A stretch of DNA of 49,699 nt from Flavobacterium sp. ACAM 123 (GTDB taxonomy: Bacteria; Bacteroidota; Bacteroidia; Flavobacteriales; Flavobacteriaceae). The notes under the pieces are model-generated. The model worked only from the letters and a program-made list of their open reading frames with translations. It had not been told where the DNA came from and did not search any database. Within the stretch, counting starts at the first letter, position 1; every line of letters begins with the position of its first letter. Of the stretch, positions 8,887-17,303 are shown piece after piece. A program made the translations under genes and the position numbers. The stretch lies in assembly GCF_000264055.1 (NCBI RefSeq), contig NZ_AJXL01000015.1:1-49699 (forward strand), read 5' to 3'.

Positions 8887-10077
8887 ATGATTATAGAACC
8901 AAGAATGAGAGGATTTATTTGTTTGACAGCGCACCCAGATGGATGCGAACAAAACATTAAAAATCAAATTGAATACATTAAATCAAAAGGAGCAATAAAT
9001 GGTGCTAAAAAAGTATTAGTAATTGGTGCTTCGACAGGTTTTGGATTAGCTTCAAGAATTTCTAGTGCTTTTGGATCAGATGCAGCTACTATTGGTGTTT
9101 TTTTTGAAAAACCACCTACAGCTGGAAGAACAGCTTCACCAGGCTGGTACAACTCGGCAGCTTTTGAAAAAGAAGCCCAAAAAGCAGGTTTGTATGCTAA
9201 AAGTGTCAACGGAGATGCTTTTTCTGATGAAATAAAAAAACAAACGTTAGATCTTATAAAAACCGATTTAGGACAAGTAGATTTAGTAATTTATAGTTTA
9301 GCTTCTCCGGTGCGTAAGCATCCTGTAACCGGTGTTTTGCATCGCTCTGTTTTAAAGCCGATTGGAACTACGTTTACTAATAAAACTGTAGATTTCCATT
9401 CGGGTAAGGTATCAGGAATCTCTATCGAGCCATCCAGTGGTGGTGATATTGAAAATACTGTAGCTGTAATGGGCGGAGAAGACTGGAAAATGTGGATGGA
9501 TGCCTTAAAAGCAGAAAATCTATTGGCTCCGGGTGCAACAACTGTCGCTTATTCTTATATCGGACCTGCATTGACTGAAGCTGTTTATAGAAAAGGAACT
9601 ATTGGTCGTGCTAAAGATGATTTAGAAGCTACTGCCTTCACGATCACTGACAGCCTAGCTGATATTAACGGGAAAGCTTATGTTTCTGTAAATAAAGCCC
9701 TAGTAACACAAGCAAGTTCAGCGATACCAGTTATTCCTTTGTATATTTCTTTATTGTATAAAATAATGAAAGAAGAAGGTATTCACGAAGGCTGTATTGA
9801 ACAAATTCAACGTTTGTACGCTGATAGATTGTTCTCTGGTGCAGCAATTGCAACAGATGAAAAAGGAAGAATTCGTGTTGACGATTTGGAAATGCGTCCT
9901 GATGTTCAAGAGAGAATAGCTAAATTATGGCAAGAAGCTACTACAGAGAATCTAGCTGAGTTAGGTGATTTAGATGGGTATAGAAGTGATTTTCATAATC
10001 TTTTTGGATTTGGATTTGTAGGTGTAGACTACAAAGCAGAAACAAACGAAATGGTGGGTGTTGAGAGTATTAAATAA
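8887..10077 (+). CDS. fabV: Trans-2-enoyl-CoA/ACP reductase (FabV/Ter type)
   Basis: An NADH-dependent enoyl reductase reducing the trans-2 double bond of enoyl-ACP or enoyl-CoA. The 396 residues fit the FabV/Ter family, longer than FabI. The dinucleotide-binding loop is VLVIGASTGFGLASR (about 44-57), and the catalytic Tyr-x8-Lys is Tyr234 to Lys243 in VYRKGTIGRAK. The YSLASPVRKHP stretch is also typical. It has its own promoter and terminator, so it is monocistronic. A FabI-type enzyme follows at 10192, making two non-homologous enoyl reductases side by side. Whether this one uses ACP or CoA substrates cannot be told from the sequence. Confidence 0.93.
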   Translation: MIIEPRMRGFICLTAHPDGCEQNIKNQIEYIKSKGAINGAKKVLVIGASTGFGLASRISSAFGSDAATIGVFFEKPPTAGRTASPGWYNSAAFEKEAQKAGLYAKSVNGDAFSDEIKKQTLDLIKTDLGQVDLVIYSLASPVRKHPVTGVLHRSVLKPIGTTFTNKTVDFHSGKVSGISIEPSSGGDIENTVAVMGGEDWKMWMDALKAENLLAPGATTVAYSYIGPALTEAVYRKGTIGRAKDDLEATAFTITDSLADINGKAYVSVNKALVTQASSAIPVIPLYISLLYKIMKEEGIHEGCIEQIQRLYADRLFSGAAIATDEKGRIRVDDLEMRPDVQERIAKLWQEATTENLAELGDLDGYRSDFHNLFGFGFVGVDYKAETNEMVGVESIK

Positions 10078-10104
10078 TACTAAATAACTGCAACCAATTT
10101 TTAT

Positions 10105-10158
10105 AAAACACTTTAATTTCGTATTGGTTTATCCCTTTAGGAATTAAGGTGTTTTTTT
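10105..10158 (+). terminator. Rho-independent terminator after fabV
   Basis: Left arm AAAACACTTTAATTTC, 19-20 base loop, right arm GAATTAAGGTGTTTT, running into seven T. The stem has a G-U pair and one small bulge. It separates fabV from the FabI-type gene. Confidence 0.75.
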
Positions 10159-10191
10159 ATTTTAAACAGAATACTTTAATTAGCGATTACT

Positions 10192-10998
10192 ATGTATAAT
10201 TTATTGAAAGGAAAAAGAGGAATTATTTTTGGCGCTTTGGATGAAAATTCAATAGCATGGAAAACGGCAGAAAAAGTACATGAGGAGGGAGGTATTTTTG
10301 TTTTGTCAAATGCTCCTGCTTCCATACGCATGGGCTCCATTGTCGAGTTGGGTCAAAAAACGGGCTCACAAATCATTCCTGCTGACGCGACATCAGTTGC
10401 TGATTTAGAGAATTTAGTGAACCAAGCTGTTACAATTCTTGGAGGTAAGATAGATTTTGTTTTGCATTCTATCGGAATGTCTGTAAATGTTAGAAAAGGA
10501 AATCATTATACAAATCAGAATTACGACTACACCGAAAAGGGATGGAATGTATCAGCCGTTTCTTTTCATAAAGTCATGCAGGTGTTGTATAAAAAAGATG
10601 CCATGAACGAGTGGGGAAGTATTGTTGCTTTGTCTTACATGGCAGCACAGCGCGTTTTTCCGGATTATAATGACATGGCAGACAATAAAGCGTACTTGGA
10701 GTCGATTGCCCGTAGTTTTGGCTATTTTTTCGGAAGAGATAAAAAAGTAAGGGTAAATACAATTTCCCAATCACCAACGGTTACTAAGGCGGGTCAAGCT
10801 GTTAAAGGGTTTAATGGTTTTATTTCATTTGCCGATAAAATGTCACCTCTAGGTAATGCAACAGCTTTAGATTGCGCTAATTATACGGTTTCTATGTTTT
10901 CAGATTTAACAAAAATGGTAACGCTTCAAAATCTTTTGCATGATGGGGGATTCTCTAATATGGGAGTGAGTCAGGAAGTAGTGGAAATGTTTGAATAA
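10192..10998 (+). CDS. fabI: Enoyl-ACP reductase, FabI type
   Basis: A short-chain dehydrogenase of 268 residues that completes the fatty-acid elongation cycle. It has the FabI-style nucleotide-binding loop IFGALDENSIAWKTAE, then LHSIGMS, and the active site LSYMAAQRVFPDYNDMADNK with Tyr149, Tyr159 and Lys166 (Tyr-x6-Lys, the FabI pattern rather than the usual SDR Tyr-x3-Lys). The loop lacks the common NxxSIAWGIA form, so it is a divergent FabI. Terminators on both sides make it a single-gene unit. It may be redundant with the FabV-type enzyme just upstream. Confidence 0.88.
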   Translation: MYNLLKGKRGIIFGALDENSIAWKTAEKVHEEGGIFVLSNAPASIRMGSIVELGQKTGSQIIPADATSVADLENLVNQAVTILGGKIDFVLHSIGMSVNVRKGNHYTNQNYDYTEKGWNVSAVSFHKVMQVLYKKDAMNEWGSIVALSYMAAQRVFPDYNDMADNKAYLESIARSFGYFFGRDKKVRVNTISQSPTVTKAGQAVKGFNGFISFADKMSPLGNATALDCANYTVSMFSDLTKMVTLQNLLHDGGFSNMGVSQEVVEMFE

Positions 10999-11026
10999 CG
11001 AAAAAAAGCTTACTTAAATTATATGC

Positions 11027-11058
11027 AAAACCATCAATTACTAGTTGATGGTTTTTTT
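11027..11058 (+). terminator. Rho-independent terminator after fabI
   Basis: A perfect 11-bp stem AAAACCATCAA/TTGATGGTTTT with a 7-base loop, continuing into a T tract (seven T). It starts 28 bp after the fabI stop. Confidence 0.9.
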
Positions 11059-11078
11059 ATTGAGATAGCATATCTTTG
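11045..11078 (+). promoter_or_regulatory. Possible promoter for the glycosyltransferase-coaE pair
   Basis: TATCTTTG at 11071-11078 matches TAnnTTTG. The nearest TTG at a workable distance is 11045-11047, inside the fabI terminator, with a long spacer of 23 bp. The -7 box is good and the -33 box is weak. Confidence 0.35.
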
Positions 11079-11122
11079 TTAAAAATTTACCCTAATCGTA
11101 TAATTAATTCCCCTCCAAGAAT

Positions 11123-12121
11123 ATGTTTTTTTCTTTAATTATTCCTGTTTACAATAGACCAGAAGAAGTGGATGAACTATTAGAAAGTTTATCAAGATCA
11201 GATTACAATCAAGATTTTGAAGTGGTGATTATAGAAGATGGCTCGTCAGTGAAATGCGAAGATGTAGTTCAGAAATATGACAGTAAAATGACCATTTCCT
11301 ATTATTACAAAGACAATTCTGGGCCCGGTGATTCTAGGAATTATGGAATGAAAAAAGCCAAAGGAGATTACTTTATTATTTTTGATTCTGATTGCATTAT
11401 TCCGCAGGAATATCTTATCGAAGTAGATAGAGCTTTAAAAGGAAATTTCGTAGATTGCTTTGGAGGTCCTGATCGAGCACTTGATAGCTTTTCAGACATA
11501 CAAAAGGCAATCAACTTTGCCATGACTTCGTTTCTGACAACGGGAGGAATACGAGGCGGTTCTGAAAAGATAGATAAATTCCAACCAAGAAGCTTTAATA
11601 TGGGATTGTCCAGAAAAGCTTTTGAAGCATCAAATGGCTTTGGAAACATACATCCTGGAGAAGATCCGGATTTATCTATCCGATTGTGGAATTTAGGTTT
11701 TGAAACCAAGCTCTTCTTAAATGCGTATGTATATCATAAGAGAAGGATTGATTGGGATAAGTTTTCAGTGCAAGTTAATAAATTTGGTAAAGCAAGGCCG
11801 ATACTTAATAGTTGGTATCCCCAGTATAATAAGTTGACGTTCTTTTTTCCGTCCGTTTTCATTATTGGGTTTGCTTTAGCAGTACTGCTGCTGGTTTTCA
11901 ATTTTGACGTATTACTTAAACTGTATTTTATCTATTTTTTGGCGCTTTTTTTGGTCGCTACGTATCAAAATAAAAACATTAAAATTGGCTATTTATCGGT
12001 AGTAGCCGTTTGGAAACAATTTTATGGTTACGGAGTAGGGTTTATAGAATCGTTCGTTAAAATTATTATTCTGAAAAAGAAGCCTCAAAATGCTTTTCCT
12101 GAATTATTTTTTAAAGTGTAA
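11123..12121 (+). CDS. Family 2 glycosyltransferase, membrane-anchored
   Basis: A GT-A fold sugar transferase, probably for cell-surface polysaccharide. The N-terminal domain starts LIIPVYNRPEEVDELLESL, carries the metal-binding FDSDC motif (D-x-D) after DYFII, and the acceptor/base region PGEDPDLSIRLWNLGF. Two hydrophobic segments near residues 235-285 (FFFPSVFIIGFALAVLLLVF and a second one) anchor it in the inner membrane, with a short tail. The length is 332 residues. coaE begins 2 bp after the stop, so the two are co-transcribed, though no functional link is evident. Donor and acceptor are unknown. Confidence 0.85.
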   Translation: MFFSLIIPVYNRPEEVDELLESLSRSDYNQDFEVVIIEDGSSVKCEDVVQKYDSKMTISYYYKDNSGPGDSRNYGMKKAKGDYFIIFDSDCIIPQEYLIEVDRALKGNFVDCFGGPDRALDSFSDIQKAINFAMTSFLTTGGIRGGSEKIDKFQPRSFNMGLSRKAFEASNGFGNIHPGEDPDLSIRLWNLGFETKLFLNAYVYHKRRIDWDKFSVQVNKFGKARPILNSWYPQYNKLTFFFPSVFIIGFALAVLLLVFNFDVLLKLYFIYFLALFLVATYQNKNIKIGYLSVVAVWKQFYGYGVGFIESFVKIIILKKKPQNAFPELFFKV

Positions 12122-12123
12122 TT

Positions 12124-12720
12124 ATGACTAAAATTATAGGTTTAACGGGCGGTATAGGTAGTGGAAAAACCATGATTGCAAATCATTTTCAATCTTTGGG
12201 GATTGCTGTTTATATAGCAGATGATGAAGCAAGGAAAATTATGCAGACTGCTGAAGTTGTAGATGCTATTAAGGAAACATTTGGAGTGGCTCTTTTTGAA
12301 GGTGCTATTTTAAAAAGGGACAGACTGGCTGAAATAGTATTTAACGACCCAGAAAAATTGCAGCTGCTCAATTCGATTGTACATCCTGCTGTTAAAAGGC
12401 ATTTTAAGCAATGGCTCCTGGAACATAAAGAGTGTTCTATTGTAATTTATGAAGCAGCTATTTTATTTGAAAGTGGGAATTATAAGGACTTTGACTCAAT
12501 TATATCGGTAACAGCGCCCTTGGAATCAAGAATTCAAAGAGTGATTGAGCGAGATAAAACGACGCGAGATCAGGTTTTAGGGAGAATAAATTCGCAATGG
12601 ACTGATGAACAGCGTGTTTCAAAAAGTGATTATGTAATTTTAAACATTGATTCTAAAATTGCTAAAAAGAAAACGGAAGAAATTCTTAAAATTTTGAGGA
12701 TAAAACAAAATGATTCTTAA
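12124..12720 (+). CDS. coaE: Dephospho-CoA kinase
   Basis: Phosphorylates the 3'-hydroxyl of dephospho-CoA, the last step of coenzyme A synthesis. The 198-residue P-loop kinase has GLTGGIGSGKT at residues 6-16, the ADDEARKIM substrate motif, HPAVKRHF, EAAILFESG and the lid segment RIQRVIERDKTTRDQV. Length and motifs are standard. It follows the glycosyltransferase by 2 bp. The window holds two coA steps (coaBC and coaE), about 6 kb apart. Confidence 0.95.
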   Translation: MTKIIGLTGGIGSGKTMIANHFQSLGIAVYIADDEARKIMQTAEVVDAIKETFGVALFEGAILKRDRLAEIVFNDPEKLQLLNSIVHPAVKRHFKQWLLEHKECSIVIYEAAILFESGNYKDFDSIISVTAPLESRIQRVIERDKTTRDQVLGRINSQWTDEQRVSKSDYVILNIDSKIAKKKTEEILKILRIKQNDS

Positions 12721-12779
12721 ATGTTAATGTTTGGTTAATAGATTATCATTCATATTGTTAAAATGCTAATTTTGGAACG

Positions 12780-14363
12780 ATGAATAAAATTTTTTTTAGA
12801 TTATTGGTGGTGTTGATGAGCTTATCTTTGATAGGAATAATTTTAGTTCAGGTATATTGGTTCAATACTTCATTCAAAAATAATGATGAACAGTTTAAGT
12901 TTCATGTAACGGAGGTTGTTGGTAATGTTGCCGCTAAGCTTCAAAAGCAAGAAGCTTATAGTTTTTATGATAAATACAATCATTATAAAGATAGTACCGG
13001 TAAAATTCCTCAAAAAGATGATTTATTAGAGTTTTATTATGTTCAAAAAAATCCAAGGACTAATAAAACAATCGTTTATTCAAACAGTATTATATCGGAA
13101 GATTACAAAATATCTTCTACGTTCTTTGATAAAAAATTTAATAGCGAAAAATTTAAAAATTTTAATTCTAAGCGGGTAACGGAGGTTTATAACAATAATA
13201 CAATTGATAAATCTAATATACAGCAAAGCCTAACACCAGATGTAAAAATTGAAAAGTCAGGAAATTTAGATGTTTTAGATAATGCTCAATTTGAAATTTT
13301 CTTTAAAGATATAGCGTCAGCTATGCCAATTCAAGAACGGGTTTCAGCGGAGACATTACAGAAACTTATAAAAAAAGAATTAGAGGTATCTGGTGTGAAA
13401 ACAAAGTTTGAATTCGGAATATATAACAATGGTTTGGCCACTATAATTAAGTCAGATGATTTTAAATATGATAAGGAAGCTACTTATACAATTCCAATTT
13501 TCACGGATAATGAAGGGAATGAAAAATACAAATTATTAGTAACTTTTCCGCAAAAGAAAAAATTCCTGTTGTCTGAATTAGTAAGCATAACCGTATTATC
13601 AATCATTTTTACTTTAATTATTATTGTGGCTTATTCAAGTGCATTGAATCAATTGATACGCCAACGTCAAATTTCTGAAATAAAAACGGATTTCATTAAT
13701 AACATGACACATGAGTTTAAAACACCGATAGCCACTATCAATTTGGCACTGGACGCTATTAAAAATCCGAAAATAATTGATGATAAGGAAAAAGTCTTCA
13801 AATATCTGCAGATGATTCGTGATGAAAATAAACGAATGCATGCTCAGGTTGAAAACGTTTTAAGAATTTCTAAACTTGAGAAAAAAGAGCTTGACATAGA
13901 AAAAGAATCAAGTAATGTGGAAGAAGTTGTAATCGACGCAATTGAACACGTTAATTTAATTCTTGAAGATAGAGAAGGACAGATTACTACTCATTTTGAT
14001 GCGAGTAGAACGACGGTTTTGATGAATGATGTGCATTTTACAAATGTAATCGTGAATGTCTTAGAAAATGCAATTAAATACTCTCCTGATGTCCCTAATA
14101 TTAATGTTTACACAGAAAATATTAAAGATATGATTCTTATTAAGGTACAGGATAAAGGATTAGGAATGAGTAAAATAGCACAAAAAAGAGTTTTTGAAAA
14201 ATTTTACAGAGAACATACTGGCAATATTCACAATGTAAAAGGCCATGGTTTAGGTTTAGCTTACGTGAAAAGGATTGTAGAAGATCATCACGGTCAGGTG
14301 TATGTAGAAAGCGAGAAAGGGAAAGGGAGTACCTTCATAATAAAATTACCCTTGATAAATTGA
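12780..14363 (+). CDS. Sensor histidine kinase
   Basis: A membrane sensor kinase of 527 residues. Transmembrane helix 1 is near residues 7-27, a periplasmic sensor region covers about 28-265 with no domain I recognise, and helix 2 is near 265-287. No obvious HAMP domain is seen. The HisKA box is NNMTHEFKTPIAT with His311. The ATPase motifs are NVLENAIKYSPD (N box), DKGLGM (G1) and GHGLGLAYVKRIV (G2). The response regulator follows after 22 bp, so they form a two-component pair. It resembles the RprX/RprY type of Bacteroides in layout, but I cannot confirm orthology. The signal is unknown. Confidence 0.92.
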   Translation: MNKIFFRLLVVLMSLSLIGIILVQVYWFNTSFKNNDEQFKFHVTEVVGNVAAKLQKQEAYSFYDKYNHYKDSTGKIPQKDDLLEFYYVQKNPRTNKTIVYSNSIISEDYKISSTFFDKKFNSEKFKNFNSKRVTEVYNNNTIDKSNIQQSLTPDVKIEKSGNLDVLDNAQFEIFFKDIASAMPIQERVSAETLQKLIKKELEVSGVKTKFEFGIYNNGLATIIKSDDFKYDKEATYTIPIFTDNEGNEKYKLLVTFPQKKKFLLSELVSITVLSIIFTLIIIVAYSSALNQLIRQRQISEIKTDFINNMTHEFKTPIATINLALDAIKNPKIIDDKEKVFKYLQMIRDENKRMHAQVENVLRISKLEKKELDIEKESSNVEEVVIDAIEHVNLILEDREGQITTHFDASRTTVLMNDVHFTNVIVNVLENAIKYSPDVPNINVYTENIKDMILIKVQDKGLGMSKIAQKRVFEKFYREHTGNIHNVKGHGLGLAYVKRIVEDHHGQVYVESEKGKGSTFIIKLPLIN

Positions 14364-14385
14364 AATACCACTAATAAAATATACT

Positions 14386-15102
14386 ATGGAAAATATAAAT
14401 AAAAGAATACTTTTAGTAGAAGACGACCTTAATTTTGGTGCAGTACTTAAAGATTATTTAATGCTAAATGATTTTGACGTTACTTTAGCCAAGAATGGTA
14501 TGGAAGGTTTTGAAAAATTCAAAAAAGACATCTATGATTTGTGCATTCTTGATGTAATGATGCCTTATAAAGATGGGTATACTTTAGCGAAGGAAATAAG
14601 AGAAAAAAATAGTGAAGTACCTATTATATTCCTTACTGCAAAATCGATGAAAGAAGATGTCTTAAAAGGATATAAGGCGGGAGCTGATGATTATTTGAAC
14701 AAACCTTTTGATTCAGAAGTATTATTGATGAAGATAAAAGCGATAATTCAAAGAAAGTCTTCTGACACTAAAGCAGAACAGGTTCAACATGAATTTAATA
14801 TTGGCAAATTTCACCTTAATTCAAAATTGAGGTTCTTGACTTTTAACGGTGAAGAACCTATTAAATTATCTCCAAAAGAGAATGAGTTATTGAAAATGTT
14901 GATTCTTCATGAGAACGATTTAATGCCAAGAGAATTAGCTTTAACAAAAATTTGGAGGGACGATAACTATTTCACGTCTAGAAGTATGGATGTGTACATC
15001 GCTAAGTTAAGAAAATACCTTAAATTAGATGAAAACGTTGAAATTCTGAACATTCACGGTGAAGGGTTTAGATTAGTTGTCAAAAATAAAGTAGAAAAGT
15101 AA
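14386..15102 (+). CDS. OmpR-family response regulator
   Basis: The partner of the upstream kinase. The 238-residue product has a receiver domain (residues 5-118) with the acidic pair E12/D13-D14, phospho-acceptor Asp56 in LCILDVMMPYKDG, the Thr in FLTAKS and Lys in NKPFD. A winged-helix DNA-binding domain follows (about 135-235) with the LSPKENELLKMLILHEND and SRSMDVYIAKLRKYL elements. It is a transcription factor whose targets cannot be read from this window. A strong terminator lies directly after the stop. Confidence 0.95.
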   Translation: MENINKRILLVEDDLNFGAVLKDYLMLNDFDVTLAKNGMEGFEKFKKDIYDLCILDVMMPYKDGYTLAKEIREKNSEVPIIFLTAKSMKEDVLKGYKAGADDYLNKPFDSEVLLMKIKAIIQRKSSDTKAEQVQHEFNIGKFHLNSKLRFLTFNGEEPIKLSPKENELLKMLILHENDLMPRELALTKIWRDDNYFTSRSMDVYIAKLRKYLKLDENVEILNIHGEGFRLVVKNKVEK

Positions 15103-15105
15103 AAT

Positions 15106-15138
15106 AAAAAAGGCTCCGAGAAATTGGAGCCTTTTTTT
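15106..15138 (+). terminator. Terminator of the two-component operon
   Basis: A-rich run, stem GGCTCC/GGAGCC with loop GAGAAATT, then seven T. The flanking A and T runs pair too, so it could also stop minus-strand transcription of the convergent thioesterase. Confidence 0.9.
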
Positions 15139-15245
15139 GATTTATTGTCAAATCTTAAAGAGGAGACACTAACTTTTTATTCTTTGCAGTAAACATAACT
15201 AGTTCTACTTTTAATAGATTTAGTATTCCGCAGAAATAATATCTT

Positions 15246-15986
15246 TTATTTCCAGTTTAACTTTAAAGCGAAACAGGTTTTATCTTCTTTTGTTATGCTA
15301 AATATGGTAGACACTTCAGAGAAGTTTTCATGAATTACTACCTTATCTTTCAAGGAGAGTTCTTTCATAAAATTCATTTCAAAACTATCCAGTTTTTCAT
15401 TCAGAATCGATTTTTCGTCAACATGGTCTAGACACCATTCTAGGTATTTTACATTGTTAACATGATTGACAATATCTAAATCGGATAAGTATACCACTTT
15501 TTCAAAAACCATTTCCTTCTCTGGATTGATTGTTATTTTTGAAAAGCTTTCTTGCGTTGGTTTTTTTTCTGGATACAGTTCGATATGCTCATAAGGTAAG
15601 GCTAATGCTTCTGGTCGGCGCTTGTCAGTATTAAAAACAGCCCAAAATGTAGTAGATCCTATTATTTTAGTTCCGTTTACGTGCATTTCCAACGCACGTA
15701 CAGATCGAGATTTTTCGAGGCTATTAACCCATGTTTTTATCGTTACGATATCTCTCCATTTGGGTAATTCAGTAATTTCCACACGCATTTTGCTCAAAAC
15801 CCAAGCTTGACTAAATTCCTGCATGTCTGAAAAACTGATGCCCCCCATATCAGAATGTGCTGCTGCTGTCAATTGCAGCATATTGCACAAGTCAGTATAT
15901 TTTAAATAGCCATTAGGCATGCATTGCGTGAAATTGATTTCCCAGTCTTTGCTAAAAACAGAAGTGAAATTTGGAGCTAATGGCAT
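15246..15986 (-). CDS. Acyl-ACP thioesterase
   Basis: Hydrolyses acyl-ACP to free fatty acid. The 246-residue protein is a tandem hot-dog enzyme of the FatA/FatB-like (acyl-ACP_TE) family. The catalytic segment is DLDIVNHVNNVKYLEWCLD, with His175 and the Asn residues near it; the plant-type order is D-x-N-x-H, whereas here Asn directly precedes His. The N-terminal half has WVLSKMRVEITELPKW. It is the last gene of a minus-strand run after miaA. Its neighbours give no pathway clue, though two enoyl reductases are 5 kb away. Confidence 0.85.
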   Translation of the reverse strand: MPLAPNFTSVFSKDWEINFTQCMPNGYLKYTDLCNMLQLTAAAHSDMGGISFSDMQEFSQAWVLSKMRVEITELPKWRDIVTIKTWVNSLEKSRSVRALEMHVNGTKIIGSTTFWAVFNTDKRRPEALALPYEHIELYPEKKPTQESFSKITINPEKEMVFEKVVYLSDLDIVNHVNNVKYLEWCLDHVDEKSILNEKLDSFEMNFMKELSLKDKVVIHENFSEVSTIFSITKEDKTCFALKLNWK

Positions 15987-16097
15987 AGTAGATTTAATAT
16001 TTTAGATTAACGATTTTAGATTTTTATTTTTTAAGTAGGGATAAAATAGACGAATATTTACTGCTATTATAATCAGTACAATAAGACCCAAAAAAAA

Positions 16098-16223
16098 TTA
16101 CTTTTTATGTGTACGTTTTAAAGAAAGTTGCGATATTTTCAATTTTAAACCTACACAATATAGGATAATTAAATAAGTTGTTAAAAGTAAAAATAGGATT
16201 TTACCAATTGACTTTAAGTCCAT
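16098..16223 (-). CDS. Possible small membrane protein after miaA
   Basis: A 41-codon frame with ATG at 16223, only 6 bp after the miaA stop on the same strand. The product starts MDLKSIGKILFLLLTTYLII: one hydrophobic segment, then a basic tail ending KRTHKK. The frame stays open beyond the TAA at 16098-16100 and encodes a second hydrophobic segment (FFLGLIVLIIIAVNIRLF and on) up to 16002. It may therefore be a two-helix protein split by a stop, or chance in AT-rich DNA. Coupling to miaA favours a real gene. It is too short for confident assignment. Confidence 0.35.
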   Translation of the reverse strand: MDLKSIGKILFLLLTTYLIILYCVGLKLKISQLSLKRTHKK

Positions 16224-16229
16224 AGTGGT

Positions 16230-17147
16230 TTATTTTCTGGAATTAATATAGCTGATAATTGTTGCGTAGGGGGTTTCTAAATTAAACCATTTTGTGTTTT
16301 CATCTCTTTTGAACCAGGTGAGTTGCCGCTTAGCAAAACGTCTAGTGTTTTTCTTGATTTCTTCGACGGCAAATTCTAAGGTGAAATCTCCGTTGAGATA
16401 GCTGAACAATTCTCTATAACCAACAGTTTGCAGGGCGTTCAATTCTTTGTTTGAATATAATCCCTTGGCTTCTGCATATAAACCTTCGTTCATCATGATG
16501 TCGACGCGTTGGTTGATTCTGTTATACATTACACTTCTTTCCGCTTCAAGGCCTATGATAATAGGTGTGAAGTCGCGTTGGATTTGTTTTTGGTTTAAAA
16601 AGGAGGAATAGGGCTGTCCTGCACCGATACAAACTTCTACAAAGCGCATCATGCGTTGCGGGTTTTGTAAGGTTTGTGGATTTTCATTAGTTAATTTTTC
16701 AAAATATGCCAAATCGAGCGTTTCTAATTGTTGCTGCAGATATACGATTCCTAGTTTTTCATATTGCATAATTACGGCGTCCCGTACTGCATTATTTATT
16801 TCAGGGAAATCATCAAAGCCTTTTAAAACAGCATTTACATACAAGCCAGAACCACCAACTAGTATTACATAGTCATGCGTCAAAAATAGCGTCTCTATTT
16901 TTTTAATGGCTTCTTTTTCAAATTCACCAACAGTGTAGTTCTCAAATATCGATTTATTTTGAATAAAATGATGTGGAGCAGCATCTAGTTCGGTAGCGTT
17001 AGGAACTGCCGTTCCAATTGTCATTTCCTTGAAAAATTGACGGCTGTCACAGGAAATAATTTCGCAATTCAATTGATTAGCCAAAACAAGACTTAATGAA
17101 GTTTTCCCGATACCTGTGGGACCTACAATGGTAATTAGTTGTTTCAT
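16230..17147 (-). CDS. miaA: tRNA dimethylallyltransferase
   Basis: Adds an isopentenyl group to A37 of tRNAs reading UNN codons. The 305-residue product has the P-loop GPTGIGKTS (about 8-16), DSRQFFKEMTIGTAVP, LVGGSGLYVNAVLKG and the RFAKRQLTWFKRD motif near the C-terminus. I start at 17147 (MKQLITIVG). The longer frame to 17201 adds 18 residues that overlap the intergenic repeat and do not look like the family. A possible small membrane gene and the thioesterase follow. Confidence 0.95.
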   Translation of the reverse strand: MKQLITIVGPTGIGKTSLSLVLANQLNCEIISCDSRQFFKEMTIGTAVPNATELDAAPHHFIQNKSIFENYTVGEFEKEAIKKIETLFLTHDYVILVGGSGLYVNAVLKGFDDFPEINNAVRDAVIMQYEKLGIVYLQQQLETLDLAYFEKLTNENPQTLQNPQRMMRFVEVCIGAGQPYSSFLNQKQIQRDFTPIIIGLEAERSVMYNRINQRVDIMMNEGLYAEAKGLYSNKELNALQTVGYRELFSYLNGDFTLEFAVEEIKKNTRRFAKRQLTWFKRDENTKWFNLETPYATIISYINSRK

Positions 17148-17156
17148 ATTTGTTTT

Positions 17157-17300
17157 TAGCCCGGATAGTAACGTAAACCCCGGATGACTGCAAGTTAGCA
17201 ATTCTCGACGTAAAAGAGCGCTTTTTTAAGCTCCTTTTATGTCTTAGAAATACAACTTGAGGGAGGAGGAGCTGCAGTGAATAGCTGGAGATAGCTTCAA
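17157..17300 (+). repeat. Intergenic hairpin repeat, copy 2
   Basis: A 144 bp noncoding element filling almost all the gap between miaA and the ion channel gene. It begins TAGCCCGGAT and ends AGCTGGAGATAGCTTCAA, matching the ends of copy 1 (1385-1470, opposite strand). Its centre folds as ACGTAAAAGAGC/GCTCCTTTTATGT around a short loop. Another G-rich part (GAGGGAGGAGGAGCTGCAG) is absent from copy 1. Confidence 0.5.
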
Positions 17301-17303
17301 GGA

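Noticed and set aside
12767..12774. TAATTTTG box just before the histidine kinase
   Set aside because: Matches TAnnTTTG, but lies 5 bp from the start codon and has no TTG at a proper distance.
17148..17201. Longer N-terminus for MiaA
   Set aside because: The added 18 residues lie mostly in the intergenic repeat and precede the conserved MKQLITIVGPTG start.
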